From Oscillospiraceae bacterium (lineage in GTDB: Bacteria > Bacillota > Clostridia > UMGS1810): a DNA stretch of 44,853 bases. The position numbers were made by a program, and so were the translations under genes. The stretch covers positions 31,408-76,260 of the forward strand of contig JAJXRJ010000005.1 of assembly GCA_021629085.1 (NCBI GenBank), given 5' to 3'. This document shows positions 1 to 9,900 of the stretch, piece by piece. Every line of letters begins with the position of its first letter. Positions within the stretch are counted from its first letter, which is position 1. The notes beneath the pieces were generated by a model. The model saw only the letters and a list, made by a program, of their open reading frames with translations, searched no databases and was not told where the DNA came from.

Positions 1-453
1 AAAAACATAAAAGCAAATGATATTGCAGGAAGCGTTTCCCTTTCCTGTAAAATGCATGACATCCTTGGCGCCGCCATATCCGCTTCCATTGAAAGCGGGC
101 AAACCAGCCGCAGAAAAGCGGGGGAAAGCGATATTGCTGCAGCAGTTACGTTTATAAAAGAGCATTATGCAAGCGGGATAACCGTGGACGACATGATTTT
201 ATCCATCCCGATTTCAAAATATCACTTTATCCGCCTGTTCCAGCGTATTATGGGCGTTACGCCATACAGTTATCTGACCGCTTATCGAATCAATCGTTCT
301 AAAACCCTTCTTTGCACAACCAATCAGTCCATTTCTGAAATTGCAGAGGCGTGCGGTTTTCTTGATACCAGCAATTTTATCACGCACTTTAAAAAGCGCA
401 CCGGGCAAACGCCTGCACAGTACCGGCGTGATTTTAGCCCGCCGCAGGATTAA
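1..453 (+). CDS. AraC-family transcriptional regulator, C-terminal part (5' truncated by window edge)
   Basis: The reading frame is open from base 1, so only the last 150 codons are present. About residues 45-145 of the visible part form the double helix-turn-helix DNA-binding domain of the AraC/XylS family: a first HTH with the pattern KYHFIRLFQRIMGVTPYSYL, then the second HTH ending in the family signature around GFLDTSNFITHFKKRTGQTP and the closing AQYRR. The N-terminal ligand or sensor domain lies outside the window, so the inducer cannot be guessed. Proteins of this family usually activate neighbouring sugar or polysaccharide genes. The next gene is convergent and unrelated, so the targets probably lie upstream of the window. 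No convincing terminator is visible in the 118-nt gap that follows. Confidence 0.9.
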   Translation, partial: KNIKANDIAGSVSLSCKMHDILGAAISASIESGQTSRRKAGESDIAAAVTFIKEHYASGITVDDMILSIPISKYHFIRLFQRIMGVTPYSYLTAYRINRSKTLLCTTNQSISEIAEACGFLDTSNFITHFKKRTGQTPAQYRRDFSPPQD

Positions 454-571
454 AAAAGTAGATTTAGACAGCAATTGCCAAAAAACATTGTGCCAAACCG
501 CCCGACCCATCTCTGTCTGCCGCCTGCCGTATTCCGTTTCATGCCTTTGTCTTTTTTTGTATGTATTTCAT

Positions 572-1960
572 TTAAGAAGCGGTGTCTTCAAGCGTGCCAA
601 TTACATATCGGTCACGTCCTTGTTTTTTTGCCATATACAGTAATCTGTCGGCGCCAAGATAATACGCCTCTATCGTCTTATCCTCCGTAACACAAACGGC
701 TCCGATACTACAAGAAAGCCCCTGGCTGTCTATTTCAATCTTATGAACTTGCTCTAAAAAGAACTCGAGTTTGGTCTCTAACGTCTCTTTTGGCATAGGC
801 ATATAGATGAGTATTGCGAACTCATCGCCTCCAACACGTCCGGTCAATCCGTCCGTGCTAAAAATTTCTCGCAGCTCCTGCGCTATATTTCTTAAAATCC
901 GATCCCCTTCAGGATGCCCATAATGGTCATTAATATTTTTAAAATGATCTACATCTATCATAACAAAATAGCCATAAATGTTTTTGTCAAAGCAAAGCTC
1001 ACGCATTGCTTTCCCACAAGCATGAAAAAATGCATTTCGCGTCATGACTCCAGTTAAGGCGTCTATTTTTGCTTCGTAATCCGTATATGCCGTGTATTTT
1101 CGATTCAATATTAGAAATACGACGACCAAAACCATCATTGAAAGAATGCCGATTAAAAACTGCAACTGTAGATGCATTAGATCGGAATAGTTCGCTTTGC
1201 TAAGAATGATTCCGCTTTGGCTCAGTACATAATTCATCCTGTTTACAAAATATACGGCTACCGCCATGGAAAGGCAGATGGTCAGCAAAGTAATCACAAT
1301 GAAAGAGAAGCGATGATAGTGCCCGCCCAATTGAAGACGCTGTGCCTTTTCCACCCTAAGGCAAAAGTCTTGCCAGGCGCTTAATTTCTCCAGCCGCCAA
1401 AGTAGTGTAACAATTACCGCTGTCATAACACTGGTAACAATATTGTTAATCGTTCCAAATCCCTGCAGTGCATTTCCGATATGATATCCGGTTTCCGGGA
1501 ACAATAGTCCCATAGTGCTGTACACCAAAACAGAATGAAAAAATCTTCCAAAAATAGAAATCAGAAAAATCCAAAAACCAGTACCTCTGACCCGTTTGGC
1601 TGCCATATACAAAAGGCCAATGAAGAATCCAAACAACGTTCTGCTTCCCACGCTGAGCGCCAAGCTCTCTAGCGGATGTCCACTTAAAAACGGTGAAAAC
1701 AGCTGGTCAAACGGCAATACATAATTTGCACCGGCTTTCCACATGCTGGACAGGCCAAACACGGCTCCTAAAATCACCGCCTCCGGCAAACCGCCCAGCA
1801 CGCCTGCCAGCAATACGGGAATATAGGCAAATGTGATAGAAATGGGTTCTATATGCACATACCCCAAAAAGGAAAATGACATCAACAGCTCCAATGCGAT
1901 CAGAGCTGCCAGCAAATAATAACGTATATTCTTTTTATAAAGAGAAACCTCCCTTTCCAT
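572..1960 (-). CDS. Membrane-bound diguanylate cyclase with ECF S-component-like sensor domain
   Basis: Predicted 462-residue protein that makes cyclic di-GMP from two GTP. The start is placed at ATG 1958-1960 because a GGGGGA ribosome binding site lies 10 nt upstream; a longer frame to 2011 has no such signal. Residues about 10-190 hold some six hydrophobic segments; the stretch around IPVLLAGVLGGLPEAVILG resembles substrate-binding S components of ECF vitamin transporters (inference from pattern). Further hydrophobic segments near residues 215-240 and 265-290 flank a probable outer loop. The C-terminal GGDEF domain (about 300-455) carries an intact RVGGDEF catalytic motif and the metal-binding segment MIDVDHFKNINDHYGH. 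No RxxD inhibitory site is evident before GGDEF. The gene stands alone. Its ligand is unknown. Confidence 0.88.
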   Translation of the reverse strand: MEREVSLYKKNIRYYLLAALIALELLMSFSFLGYVHIEPISITFAYIPVLLAGVLGGLPEAVILGAVFGLSSMWKAGANYVLPFDQLFSPFLSGHPLESLALSVGSRTLFGFFIGLLYMAAKRVRGTGFWIFLISIFGRFFHSVLVYSTMGLLFPETGYHIGNALQGFGTINNIVTSVMTAVIVTLLWRLEKLSAWQDFCLRVEKAQRLQLGGHYHRFSFIVITLLTICLSMAVAVYFVNRMNYVLSQSGIILSKANYSDLMHLQLQFLIGILSMMVLVVVFLILNRKYTAYTDYEAKIDALTGVMTRNAFFHACGKAMRELCFDKNIYGYFVMIDVDHFKNINDHYGHPEGDRILRNIAQELREIFSTDGLTGRVGGDEFAILIYMPMPKETLETKLEFFLEQVHKIEIDSQGLSCSIGAVCVTEDKTIEAYYLGADRLLYMAKKQGRDRYVIGTLEDTAS

Positions 1961-2085
1961 ATTTGGATATCCCCCTTTTCCATTTTGACAATCCACCATA
2001 TGATAATCCAATCAATCGCTGTTAAGATTTTTTATAGGTAACGCTGTGCGGCACCCATCAAGCATAATTTTGAAAGCGGTAACCT

Positions 2086-2128
2086 TTGAAAGAAATCGCC
2101 GCAAGCGATATAACGCTTGCGGCGATTT
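2086..2128 (-). terminator. Hairpin terminator with repeated apex, distal to tRNA-Pro
   Basis: A near-perfect inverted repeat (2093-2107 against 2114-2128) forms a GC-rich 15-bp stem. On the minus strand it is followed by TTTCTTT. The 20-nt apex at 2101-2120 recurs with two changes at 40594-40613 in the terminator of tRNA-Gly. It probably serves as a second, backup terminator for the tRNA-Pro transcript, or for a non-coding transcript of 2130-2326. Confidence 0.6.
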
Positions 2129-2326
2129 GGTGCGAGTGTTCTTACAGGACTTAGCCACAAACGCAGTAAAATCAAGTTTTTTAAGTTGCGCAAAGCGCAT
2201 AGTATCGCAAAAGGTTGGTAGTGAGCCGAAGGCGTTATGAGCGCGCTTGCAAGCGAATAGCCGACGCGAACGTGACCTTTTGCGAAAAAGGAGCGGCAGC
2301 CGATAAAGTGAAGCCGTGTTTTTTGC
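2129..2326. other. Structured non-coding spacer between two terminators
   Basis: About 200 nt with no credible gene. It contains an inverted repeat TCGCAAAAGGT (2205-2215) / ACCTTTTGCGA (2275-2285), the palindrome CGCTTGCAAGCG near 2244-2255, GCGCAAAGCGC near 2190-2200, and a 37-bp segment (2257-2293) that recurs near 43217. Open frames crossing this spacer also run through the tRNA and are not believable genes. It may be a decayed mobile repeat or the body of a small RNA. Confidence 0.4.
2257..2293. repeat. Dispersed 37-bp repeat, copy 1
   Basis: This segment aligns without gaps to 43217-43253 with 32 of 37 positions identical; the shared core begins ATAGCCGA and ends AAAGGAG. Both copies are intergenic and sit next to an inverted repeat containing TTTTGCGA. 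Origin unknown. Confidence 0.5.
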
Positions 2327-2359
2327 AAAAAAAATACGGCGAACCAAAAGGCTCGCCGT
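2327..2359 (-). terminator. Intrinsic terminator of tRNA-Pro
   Basis: On the minus strand, directly after the tRNA CCA end, ACGGCGA (2353-2359 complement) pairs with TCGCCGT (2336-2342 complement) and is followed by A then eight T residues (2327-2334). This is a standard rho-independent terminator. Confidence 0.8.
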
Positions 2360-2363
2360 GACG

Positions 2364-2440
<77 letters not shown>

Positions 2441-2475
2441 ATATGGTGCAGGATGAGTATACTGCGTATCCAATA

Positions 2476-2502
2476 CGCGCTACCAAACTGCGCTAATTTC
2501 CG
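2476..2502 (-). repeat. Duplicated 5' half of tRNA-Pro (tRNA fragment)
   Basis: These 27 nt match the acceptor 5' strand plus D-arm of the adjacent tRNA-Pro (2414-2440) at 26 of 27 positions. The copy lies upstream of the intact gene on the same transcript, 62 nt away, and has no anticodon or T-arm. It runs into a small hairpin (GCGTAT..ATACGC). It looks like the remnant of a tandem tRNA deletion or of an excised integrated element. Confidence 0.75.
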
Positions 2503-2542
2503 TTTTATCAAATATGACGCAAGGTCGGCGTCACAGTTAATT

Positions 2543-2571
2543 ATTATACTACGCAATGGCTATGTTGTCAA
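2543..2571 (-). promoter_or_regulatory. Promoter of tRNA-Pro
   Basis: Minus strand: TTGACA (2566-2571), 17-bp spacer, TATAAT (2543-2548). Both boxes are perfect sigma-A consensus, as expected for a stable RNA gene. The transcript would include the tRNA 5'-half repeat before the mature tRNA. Confidence 0.88.
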
Positions 2572-2621
2572 TAAAAATTTTGAGTTTTTGTAAGAATTTA
2601 CGTTTATTTGTCCCAGTTGTA

Positions 2622-2657
2622 CAAAAACACCCGGAGCGGGAAATTCCGCTCCGGGGA
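2622..2657 (-). terminator. Intrinsic terminator of the GH10 gene
   Basis: On the minus strand, CCCGGAGCGG pairs with CCGCTCCGGG around a short AT loop and is followed by TGTTTTTG. It lies 12 nt past the stop codon of the GH10 gene. Confidence 0.85.
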
Positions 2658-2668
2658 GTAATTTTACA

Positions 2669-5600
2669 TTATTCGAGCATATCACCCAATTCGTCCATCG
2701 GCAAAAATTCCAGTTCAAAGCTGCTTTCCTCTTCAATGGGTGCCTCTGGCACAATGAACGAATCATATTCCTCAAGCACAGGCATATCTGTGAGCGCGTC
2801 TGAATCCAAAGATAGCTCATCGTCATATTTAACACTTGTCACATACAGGTCGTCTACAAAAATAGTTGATGCAACGCCCGTTGCCGACCCCGGCTGTGAA
2901 ATCCCAATAACAGGGATTCCATTGTCAAGGGTATCCTGTGTCACCACATAGTCCATTAAAACCTGTGTCCATTCATTGGCGGCAACTTCCACAACTGTCG
3001 AAGCAAGCGGCACCGTCTCATATGCTGTATCAGCCCCGCCATAAACGCCAAGCAAAATATCCGTTGCCTGGTCTGCTTTTACCCATGTGGAAATGTGCAG
3101 TGTTTTGCCAATCATATACTCCGAGAACATCCAGTCGCTCAACGAGCCAAACAGCTTGACGCCTTCCCCTGCCTGTGTGCGGTTAGAAAGCTTTAAGCTC
3201 TTGCCTGTGCCTTCTTTGTGGTTGTCGTCGCAAAGCGCCACATTGCCCGCTGAATATCCGCCCAACACTGCAAAATCCACATTGGGTGTTATCACCGTTT
3301 TGTTGTCAAACGTCTCATCCGTGTTGATTTCTACCACTGAAAAATCGTCCACATAGATGGTTGGGATAATGGTGCCTCCCGACTGGCCAATTCCCACCAT
3401 GGAAATTTCCCCATCCACGGTTTCCTGCGTCACTGTGTAGTCAAATTCCAGTTTACTCCATTCGCCTGCAGTCACATCCTGATTGATAGAACCTCCGGAA
3501 ATTGGACTGGTTGCATAGGTAGTACCGGTATCTCCATAAAGCCCAAACAAAATTTTACCAGTTGTATCCGGCTTTACCCAGCAGGAAATCCGAAATGTTT
3601 TCCCAAGGTCACGGCCGCCAAAGGTTTCGTCTGCCGAAAACGCCTTGCGGATTTTAATTCTGTGCTGTGCCAACGTGCGGCCGCCCATTTTCAGGCTCTT
3701 GCCTGTGCCGGTGGTATGGTCTTCTTCACTGCTCAGCACAATATTTTCAGGTCCATATGCCCCGCCCGCCACAAAGTCAACATTGTTGACAAATGTAGAA
3801 CGATCGTCAAAGTCAATATATTTCCCAATTGTTTTTGCATCGGTAAATGCAAAGTCATCCAGATCAAAGATGACAGTAAAGGTGTTGTCCTGCCCTTTTA
3901 TAACAGAAACCTGCTCTGTTGTTTTTATTCCCATATAGTCTACCGTGATGGTGTGGTCGCCATAGTAAGCCCTTGTAGTAAACAGGCCGTTTGCATCCGT
4001 TTTACCGCACTCATCTGTCCACCAGCGGTTAAACACCAAATCAACATATTCGTGTCCCGATGGTTTTAAATTCCAATTTTGATCAAACAGTGTAGCGCTG
4101 TCCAGCCAATGCGAGCCGTCCCAGAAGCCCCACATATAAAACCCTTCCATATTGGGATGGCTAAAGCAAAGCGTCATGATATCCCGCGTAAAGTTTCCAT
4201 GCAGCGCGCCGGAGTTTTTAAAGTCGTACTCTGTAATCTTCATCTTTTTGCCATAGGCGGCAAGCGTTTCAATCTGCCGGTAAAACTCCATTGGATGACA
4301 AGCGGAAGAAAAATGCGACTGCACGCCAATCCCGTCAAAATCCACATCATTTTCAACCATCCAGTCCAAATACCCTGTAAAGGTATTGAGCCCAGTGTCG
4401 CCATTGCCTGTAATACCTGTTTCGTTGATGTAAAGCGTTGCGTCAGGATCCGCTGCACGCGCCCAGTCAAACCACTGGATCAGCGGTGTTTTGTTGTAAA
4501 GCTCCGTGATGGTGTGATTGCCCACCAGCTCGTTTACCACATCCCAGTCCACAAGCTCACCTTGGAAAGCGCCGCAAATGCTGTCAATGTGTCCCTTAAT
4601 CCGCGCATCCAGGGCAGTTTTATTGTTGTACAATCCCGGCACGTCCGCCGGGATGGATGTATTGTCCTCATAGTACTCGCGATCCCACATAAGGGCGTGC
4701 CCGCGGATATTTTCAATCCCATTTTCTTCCAGCCAGTTGACCAAATTGCGGGCCTGGGTGGGATTCTGCTCATAAGGCACCCATTTGTGCTCAGATTCTA
4801 ACACAGCGCCATTAAAATAAGTTCTTACAGCCTGCTGATATTTCTTCTGATTGCTGTTAGAGCCCAGAAGGTTGCCATTGACTGCAGTACCCCACATAAA
4901 GTCGTGTTCTGTCATGTCAAGGTCTACTTTTGCGCCGGAAAGCGGGTTCCCGTCTTGATCCTCCACCAAAATGTTTACATCGTCCTTGCGCAAAACTTCA
5001 ATGCGGTCCTGCGCCTCCAAACGCCATTCCTGATTTATATCCATGCCGTCATAACTGGTGACTGTGTTGGGCAAATCATCCGGTACAAGCCCCAGCGTAG
5101 ACGGATAGTGCAGCAGCTCGTATCCGCCGATTTCTACCTCCTGCACTTCATAGCCTAAGCGGATTTTAGCGCTGACGCTGGAGTTTTCATAGCGGGAAAT
5201 GACGCCTGAAGGAAGATAAAATTTACGCCATACCCCGTCTGCCGGCGCCTTGGCGTCCGCCTGCAAATGCTTGCGGTAGTCGCCCTGATTTTCCTCCACA
5301 ATAAACTGCACATGCCCCTGGTTGTCTTCGGCCTGCGAACTCAGCACACGGAAGTAAACTGCAATAAGCATCATATCGCCATTCGCAAATGCACCGGTTG
5401 TAATAGGCATGGCAATCTGATAGCTGTAAGGGATTTCCGGCTTGTCCAACATATCAAAATTTGCCGCCTGGGTAAACGGCATACCTTCTACGTTTACAGT
5501 CGACTTTACATAATGCGCCGTGGAGGAATTTTGGTTTGCCGAAAGCACTGCATTTGCGTTCACCAGCACATTCCCGTCAGGAAGCGCGTCAAACATCGCA

Positions 5601-6778
5601 TCCGGATCTGCCTGGATGGTTGAAAATTGCAGCATCGGCTGTTCCGCGACTACAATGTCATCCACATAAATCGTACCGGTCGCTGCTACGCCGTTTGGCT
5701 GTCCAATGCCAAGCTGGCTGATCCCCTGCGCGATAGAGTGTTCGCAAACTGTGTAGTCAATGGAGATTTTTGTCCACTCGTTTGCATTCACATCCACAGT
5801 GGCCTGCGTGTAAGGCGTAAATGCGTAATCCGTATTTTGCGGGCTGTACGTTGCCATCATAATTTTACACGCGGTATCTGCTTTTACATATGCCGAAATA
5901 ATGTAAGCCTTGCCGATATTTTCGGTGGTGTTGTGTTTGATGATATTAAGCAGCTTTGCCCGGTGCTGAGCCAGCGTCCGTCCTGTGAGCATTAGGCTTT
6001 TGCCCGCACTCGCTCCCGTATGGTTTTGGTCGGAGGTGAGTTTGATATTCTGCTGCGGATTTGGGTATGCCCCGCCGTCCGTAAAATCGACATTGTACGA
6101 AAAACTGTCAAGATTGTCAAAATAGGTTGCCTCGCCGCCTTCGCGGACAATGATATCGTCCACATAAATGGTGTCCAGCATTTGCGTGCCGTTTGGCTGG
6201 TCAATGCAAAGCATGTCTGCCGCTTCCTCCACCGCTTTCGGCGTTATGGTATAATCAAAGGAGATTCTTTCCCAAACGTCTGGCTCCACCTCCACCGAGT
6301 GATGTATAATGGGCGAAGTCGCATACGCCGAACCTGTATCGCCATAAACGCCAAGTCCAATTTTCCCGGCGCCAGTCGACCTTACGTATGCGGAAACGTG
6401 AAACGTCTTTCCAATATCCGCCTCAGCAAACGGCACATTGGAAAATGCATTTTTCAATTTTAACCGGTTGTAAGAATAGGTTCTGCCTGCCATTTTCAGG
6501 CTTTTTCCGCCTTCCATTGCACCGGCGTGATCCACTTCGCTTGTAAGGCTGACTGCATTAGCGGGAAGCGCGCCGCCCAAAGTATAGTCTGTCCCTTGTA
6601 CAAAGGTTTCCAAATTGTCAAACGAAATCACAGTGCCAGCCTTTTGCCTGTCATAGTCGCTGACCGCGCTTTGTGCGCCCTGCACGCTGGACTTGTCCAA
6701 CGCCAGTGCCGGCATCCAGGGGATTGCCAAGCACAAAGACAAACCAATTGCTACCAAACACTTCATTTTCTTTCTCAT
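2669..6778 (-). CDS. Secreted multimodular GH10 endo-1,4-beta-xylanase-type glycosidase with four CBM-like modules
   Basis: Predicted 1369 residues, exported by an N-terminal signal peptide ending near PALA (about residue 26). The start is ATG 6776-6778, five nt after AAGGAGG. Order: two related beta-sandwich modules of the CBM4/9 type (about 45-215 and 220-385), a further beta-rich domain (about 390-585), the GH10 barrel (about 600-935), a small beta domain, two more copies of the module (about 985-1150 and 1150-1315) and an acidic tail. The GH10 acid/base is E750 in WDVVNE and the nucleophile E850 in KITEYD, so the enzyme should be an active retaining glycosidase on xylan or a related beta-glycan. 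HALMWD replaces the usual HTLVWH, so the exact substrate may differ. No wall anchor is seen. It lies downstream of a larger secreted protein that carries the same modules but has its own promoter. Confidence 0.9.
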   Translation of the reverse strand: MRKKMKCLVAIGLSLCLAIPWMPALALDKSSVQGAQSAVSDYDRQKAGTVISFDNLETFVQGTDYTLGGALPANAVSLTSEVDHAGAMEGGKSLKMAGRTYSYNRLKLKNAFSNVPFAEADIGKTFHVSAYVRSTGAGKIGLGVYGDTGSAYATSPIIHHSVEVEPDVWERISFDYTITPKAVEEAADMLCIDQPNGTQMLDTIYVDDIIVREGGEATYFDNLDSFSYNVDFTDGGAYPNPQQNIKLTSDQNHTGASAGKSLMLTGRTLAQHRAKLLNIIKHNTTENIGKAYIISAYVKADTACKIMMATYSPQNTDYAFTPYTQATVDVNANEWTKISIDYTVCEHSIAQGISQLGIGQPNGVAATGTIYVDDIVVAEQPMLQFSTIQADPDAMFDALPDGNVLVNANAVLSANQNSSTAHYVKSTVNVEGMPFTQAANFDMLDKPEIPYSYQIAMPITTGAFANGDMMLIAVYFRVLSSQAEDNQGHVQFIVEENQGDYRKHLQADAKAPADGVWRKFYLPSGVISRYENSSVSAKIRLGYEVQEVEIGGYELLHYPSTLGLVPDDLPNTVTSYDGMDINQEWRLEAQDRIEVLRKDDVNILVEDQDGNPLSGAKVDLDMTEHDFMWGTAVNGNLLGSNSNQKKYQQAVRTYFNGAVLESEHKWVPYEQNPTQARNLVNWLEENGIENIRGHALMWDREYYEDNTSIPADVPGLYNNKTALDARIKGHIDSICGAFQGELVDWDVVNELVGNHTITELYNKTPLIQWFDWARAADPDATLYINETGITGNGDTGLNTFTGYLDWMVENDVDFDGIGVQSHFSSACHPMEFYRQIETLAAYGKKMKITEYDFKNSGALHGNFTRDIMTLCFSHPNMEGFYMWGFWDGSHWLDSATLFDQNWNLKPSGHEYVDLVFNRWWTDECGKTDANGLFTTRAYYGDHTITVDYMGIKTTEQVSVIKGQDNTFTVIFDLDDFAFTDAKTIGKYIDFDDRSTFVNNVDFVAGGAYGPENIVLSSEEDHTTGTGKSLKMGGRTLAQHRIKIRKAFSADETFGGRDLGKTFRISCWVKPDTTGKILFGLYGDTGTTYATSPISGGSINQDVTAGEWSKLEFDYTVTQETVDGEISMVGIGQSGGTIIPTIYVDDFSVVEINTDETFDNKTVITPNVDFAVLGGYSAGNVALCDDNHKEGTGKSLKLSNRTQAGEGVKLFGSLSDWMFSEYMIGKTLHISTWVKADQATDILLGVYGGADTAYETVPLASTVVEVAANEWTQVLMDYVVTQDTLDNGIPVIGISQPGSATGVASTIFVDDLYVTSVKYDDELSLDSDALTDMPVLEEYDSFIVPEAPIEEESSFELEFLPMDELGDMLE

Positions 6779-6815
6779 AATTACCTCCTTCATAAAAGTT
6801 AAAATATACAATTTA

Positions 6816-6844
6816 AGTGTATGGTACTTATGAAGAAATTGCAA
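6816..6844 (-). promoter_or_regulatory. Putative promoter of the GH10 gene
   Basis: Minus strand: TTGCAA (6839-6844), 17 bp, TACACT (6816-6821), about 40 nt before the start codon. The boxes are moderately close to consensus. It lies after the terminator of the upstream large gene. Confidence 0.55.
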
Positions 6845-6900
6845 ATATGAAATGCAAAATAATAAACAAATTTTTGTTGAAATTTTTTATAGAATTTGAC

Positions 6901-6928
6901 AAAAAATGGGTACTGCATCGGCAGTACC
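6901..6928 (-). terminator. Intrinsic terminator of the 2031-residue protein gene
   Basis: A perfect 9-bp stem, GGGTACTGC / GCAGTACCC, with a 4-nt loop, followed on the minus strand by ATTTTTT. It sits 11 nt past the stop codon and separates this gene from the GH10 gene. Confidence 0.88.
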
Positions 6929-6938
6929 CAAATCGATT

Positions 6939-9900
6939 TTATTCCATTACAACCACTTTCACCATTGGAAGCGCTTGCGCCAAGCTATGCCAGGAAAAGA
7001 CCTTTGTATAGGCAGTTTTGGCAGGCAGGCTGTCAAATGACACGCTGCATTCTGCGCTTTGTCCAGCAGGAAGTGCATGCTCTTCGCTGTAATCAATGGC
7101 CAGTAAATGATCGTTTTCGTCATAAACTGCCACAATCAAAACGCAGGTAGTGTCTGTTTCTGTATTGTTTTTGAGCGTCCGCGTCACACCATATGCGCTG
7201 CCCGCTGCAATTTTCCCGGTTGTTGTCTCCGACTCCACCGTATATACAGTTTTATCTTTTATGAAAACCGTCTGCTCCCCGGTTGTATGGCTGGTGCCGT
7301 CGCGGTAGGTTGCAACCGCATATACCGCGTAATTGCCCGGCGCAAAGTCTGTCATACGAATGCAGTAAACCGCGCCGTTTTGCGTCACCGGCGCTAAAAT
7401 TTGCTTCCCGTTTGCAAAAAATTCCACCTGTTCCACCTCAGTGCCATAAGGCCCGGCCACCGCAGTCAGCAAGACGCTCTCATTTGCCAAACCGTCCGTA
7501 GAGTAAAGCGGCAGATCCAAAACAAACGTATTGGTCACCGGCTCTGGAACAACTTCCTGATATGAATTTAACACAGGAAGCGTTTCCTGTAAAGCAAGGA
7601 TGGTCACCGGCGATCCACCCACTTCCGTAACGGTCAAATCGTCAAGGTAAAGCGTCTTGGTGTAGTCGGCAGAAGCCTGGCAAAAACCAAGCGTTGTAGC
7701 CTTTTTGTCCACAACCTCCTGCGTAATTTCAAAGTCTATGGAACACTTGGTCCATTCCCCCACTTTTGCAGGTTCCTTTGCCGCCGCGCCCACGGTTGTG
7801 GAGGTTGCACTGCCAAACCAATCCCCGTATACACCCATTTGCACGGTTGTGCCTTCAATGGTTGCCGGCTTGCGGTCGGCTTCATTGCCGCTGTAGCCGT
7901 CGGCAAGCGGCATCACATAACACGAAATTTTAAATTTCCGCCCGATGTCGTCTGCGGTAAGCGGCGCGTTGCCAAATACGTTTAGCAGCTTTAGCCGGGA
8001 ATAATTGTTGTTGATGCCGTCCATTTTTAAGCTAGCTGTGCCGTTTGGCGTGTGGTTCTGCTCCTGCGACACCGAAACGTCGCCAACATATGCGCCCGCC
8101 TTCCGATAATCCGCGCCGTTTTGCAGCACGTCTTCCGTTTCAAAATTCCAATCCATCCATTTTATGCCCGCCTCCTCCTGCGCTGTTACAACAAATGTAA
8201 CACCGTCAGAATGGGCTTTTATAAATTCCGTAACGTCAAGCATGCAGGCCTGGGTGCCCGCTTTGACTGCAACAGTGCCAACCAGCACTGCCCCAGAAAC
8301 ATTTGGCGCAAAAATGCCTTTGCCCGCCGTGTCGTTTGCAGGCGCATTGTTCCAGGTGAGCGTATCTGCGCTCCACAGATTACTTGGAACGCCATACACC
8401 AAAAGGGTTTGGTCCCCTTCGCTCTGCGCGGTAAAGTGCAGGCTCGCTTCGGTCACCTCGTTTTTGAGCGGGCCAAATTGCATATATGCCTTTTTCACAC
8501 CGGAAATTGATGGTGCAGCGGCCTGTGATGAAAGCTGCATAAGCGGTGCGCTGCCAGCATTTGTCATTGGCGCGTCGCTTTGGATGGTCACAGTGTCTGT
8601 AGCGGCAAAATACGTGCTGTCATCCGCCGTAAGCTTGGGAATGGGTGAATTTGCATCTATCGTTATCTGTGTGCTCTCAACCTTTAAATCGTCAATCCAA
8701 ATGGTGGGGATCTCCCCGTCCGATTCCACAGTCAAAAGCCCGGCCTGATTTAAAATCATGGCACTTGTCACCGTCACTGGAAACTCAATTTTCTCCCATG
8801 TGTTTGCCGAAACTGCTGGCATATGCGCCGGCGGCCCATAAGAAGTCCAGCCGCTGGCCGGCATAATGGACACCTTCAAAGTTCCGGCCACATCAGTTTT
8901 TACCCAGAACGAAATCATATATTGCTTTCCAATGTCCGCCTCTGTAAAATTGCGGTCTTTATAAAAGGTGTTATAAAACTTGATGCGGTCGTCCGACGCT
9001 CCTCGGGTGAGCTTCACACTCTTCCCATTTCCATTGCGGTCATTTTGTGCGTCCAGCGTCACACTTGATTGGCTCATAGAGGGCCCGCCCACACGGTAGT
9101 GCGCATCTGAATAGATGGTAGGCGAGGTATTATCAAACTTAAGCGCATCCAAACCGTTAAAATTTAAGTCAAGCACAGGGACGGTTTGTGCGTTCTGGTG
9201 ATTGGAAATCACCGAAACATCCTCTGATACTTCCCAAATTTCAATATCATCTATCCAAAATTCCGGGATAGCGCCATTGCTTTCAATGGTCAGCATCCCC
9301 GCTTGATTGTCAATGTGGTTTTGCGTAATGGTGACCGTTTGCTCGCACAGCACCCACTTATCCGTTTGAAACGGCGTGTCAGAAAAGGTGGTAAATGTAT
9401 CGCCGCCAACCGCCGGCATTACGCCAATCCGAAGGCCAGAGCTGGTCGCCTGGTCCGCATACGCCCACAGCCGCACTTGAAAGACCCGGCCCAAGTCCGC
9501 CTGTGTAAGCGGACGGCCGGTTAAACTGTTGAACAGCTTAATCCGGTCATACGCCTGGGTTCTGCCCTTAAAGAGCAGGCTTGCGCTGCCGCCCGGCGTG
9601 TGGTTATAGCTAGCGTCAATCACCAAATTGGCCGGTTTGGTGTTGCCGCCATAGCGGAAGTCTGCCGTTTCGGAAAATAGCGTCTCTTCCTCCTGCCCGC
9701 TCACAAACGCCGTCTGATGTTCAAAATTGCGCGTGTAGATCTGTTTGCCGTTGGGGTGGGCAGCGGTGAGGATGAAGGTGGCAAAGGGCGCGCCTTGCCC
9801 CAGCAGTTTTTTGATATAGTCGGTTGCGTCCACTTCAAATGTGGTTGTATCCGCATTGAATGTGGCAATCGGTGCGCCGCCAAACACAGCGGATGTTTGC

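Noticed and set aside
4079..4801. Plus-strand 240-codon open frame antisense to the GH10 gene
   Set aside because: Shadow of the GH10 catalytic domain in the opposite strand; no ribosome binding site and no recognisable domain.
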